Shown here piece after piece: positions 63,598-64,000 of a stretch of 64,000 nucleotides of DNA. The first letter of the stretch is position 1; every line of letters begins with the position of its first letter. Where the stretch lies: NCBI GenBank assembly GCA_021209875.1, contig JAGYVD010000002.1, positions 2,604,001 through 2,668,000 on the forward strand, given 5' to 3'. Position numbers and translations under genes: made by a program. The notes under the pieces were generated by a model. That model searched no databases and was not told the origin of the DNA. It saw only the letters and a program-made list of their open reading frames with translations. Source of the DNA: Rosellinia necatrix (Eukaryota; Ascomycota; Sordariomycetes; Xylariales; Xylariaceae).

Positions 63598-63928
63598 CTA
63601 GCTTTTTTTTTTATTAGTTGTAGTTTTTTATTTATACGTTATTGCTTGTATATATATAATTACCTGTTTATACATAGTTGCTTTTTTATATAAAGTCTTT
63701 TGTTTATATGCAGCTTTTAATTTATGTATGCTTTATATAGCTGCTGCTTAATGCTTAAGCCTGGGCTTAAAATTGCTAGCATGTTTTCTACTGCTTAAAT
63801 ATACGTATAGCTTTATTTATAATTAACTTTTTGTTCTGCTGTTCTGTTTATTTTTTCTTTTTATATATATATATATATAATAGCTTTTTTTATATAATAT
63901 AAATATTAACTTTTAAAAGCTGCAGCAT
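63598..63928. other. Less decayed gene-free edge sequence
   Basis: More G+C than most of the window, with GCTGCTGC and AAGCCTGGGCTT (an inverted pair near 63760). It may be the start of an F element's interior or of less mutated flanking DNA. No long frame. Confidence 0.4.
63602..63613 (-). other. Candidate polypurine tract beside the F LTR
   Basis: On the minus strand a run of A residues ending in AAG lies a few bases before the F LTR start. The position suits a plus-strand primer, but the few intervening bases and the A-rich setting make it weak. Confidence 0.3.
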
Positions 63929-63953
63929 TAATAATAATAATAATAATAATAAT
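63929..63953. repeat. (TAA)n microsatellite, about 8 units
   Basis: An uninterrupted trinucleotide run of about 25 bp near the window end, similar in type to the one at 106-165. Confidence 0.9.
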
Positions 63954-63955
63954 AT

Positions 63956-63985
63956 CTGCTGCTGTTTTTACTGCTGCTGCTGCTG
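63956..63985. repeat. (CTG)n microsatellite, interrupted
   Basis: Two short CTG runs (63956-63965 and 63971-63985) separated by TTTTTA, directly after the TAA run. Their preserved G+C marks sequence that has escaped strong C>T decay. Confidence 0.85.
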
Positions 63986-64000
63986 TTTTTACGCCGCTTG

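Noticed and set aside
1..64000. A mitochondrial genome with G+C clusters, as in yeasts.
   Set aside because: No mitochondrial rRNA, tRNA or respiratory genes are visible, and the G+C clusters are LTRs with 5-bp target-site duplications, which points to nuclear retrotransposons.

Overview
This window looks like one continuous block of dead, extremely A+T-rich repeat DNA, most probably from the nuclear genome of a filamentous ascomycete (Pezizomycotina) that uses repeat-induced point mutation (RIP). I found no intact protein-coding gene, rRNA or tRNA. The longest open frames are 60-83 codons and fall either in long terminal repeats (LTRs) or in chance A+T-rich sequence. The RIP reading rests on copy-to-copy comparison. 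Where a G+C-rich copy and an A+T-rich copy of one repeat can be aligned, the differences are overwhelmingly C>T and G>A, as in CACCATGG against CACTATAG. No species can be assigned.

Almost everything I can anchor is LTR-retrotransposon material, in six families that I name A to F. Four families have at least one copy with an exact 5-bp target-site duplication (TSD) around a solo LTR (A, B, C, F). Two are anchored by complete elements (D, E). Complete elements: C, 10308-13066 (2.76 kb, TSD TGCTT); E, 22496-28479 (6.0 kb, minus strand, TSD TTTAT); D copy 1, 32585-48353; B, 36404-43774 (7.4 kb, TSD CGTTT), nested in D copy 1; D copy 2, 54727-62900 (8.2 kb, TSD ATAAT). D copy 1 also carries a nested solo F LTR (34616-34928, TSD AAATA). 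Removing both insertions and one TSD each leaves 8,075 bp, against 8,174 bp for D copy 2, and D copy 2 shows the corresponding empty sites.

Solo LTRs: A at 3334-3603 (ATTAA) and 16772-17049 (ACTAG); B at 8909-9111 (ATTTT) and 51044-51246 (AAAAA); C at 53074-53329 (AAAGC). Orphan LTRs without a matching TSD are A at 4753-5024, F at 19961-20271 and F at 63285-63597. Less certain LTR-like islands lie at 768-1004, 19583-19772, 31069-31240 and 53622-53745. The remaining stretches are featureless A+T-rich DNA, presumably older elements mutated beyond recognition by eye.

The most striking pattern is that in all five complete elements the LTR pair is mutated as a mirror image. The outer edge of each LTR is spared and the inner edge, next to the internal region, is heavily mutated. 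Solo LTRs, all under 300 bp, keep their G+C. So the window reads as layers: older sequence was mutated, new elements landed in it, and their interiors were mutated in turn. Both window ends carry TAA-type microsatellites and less A+T-rich sequence.
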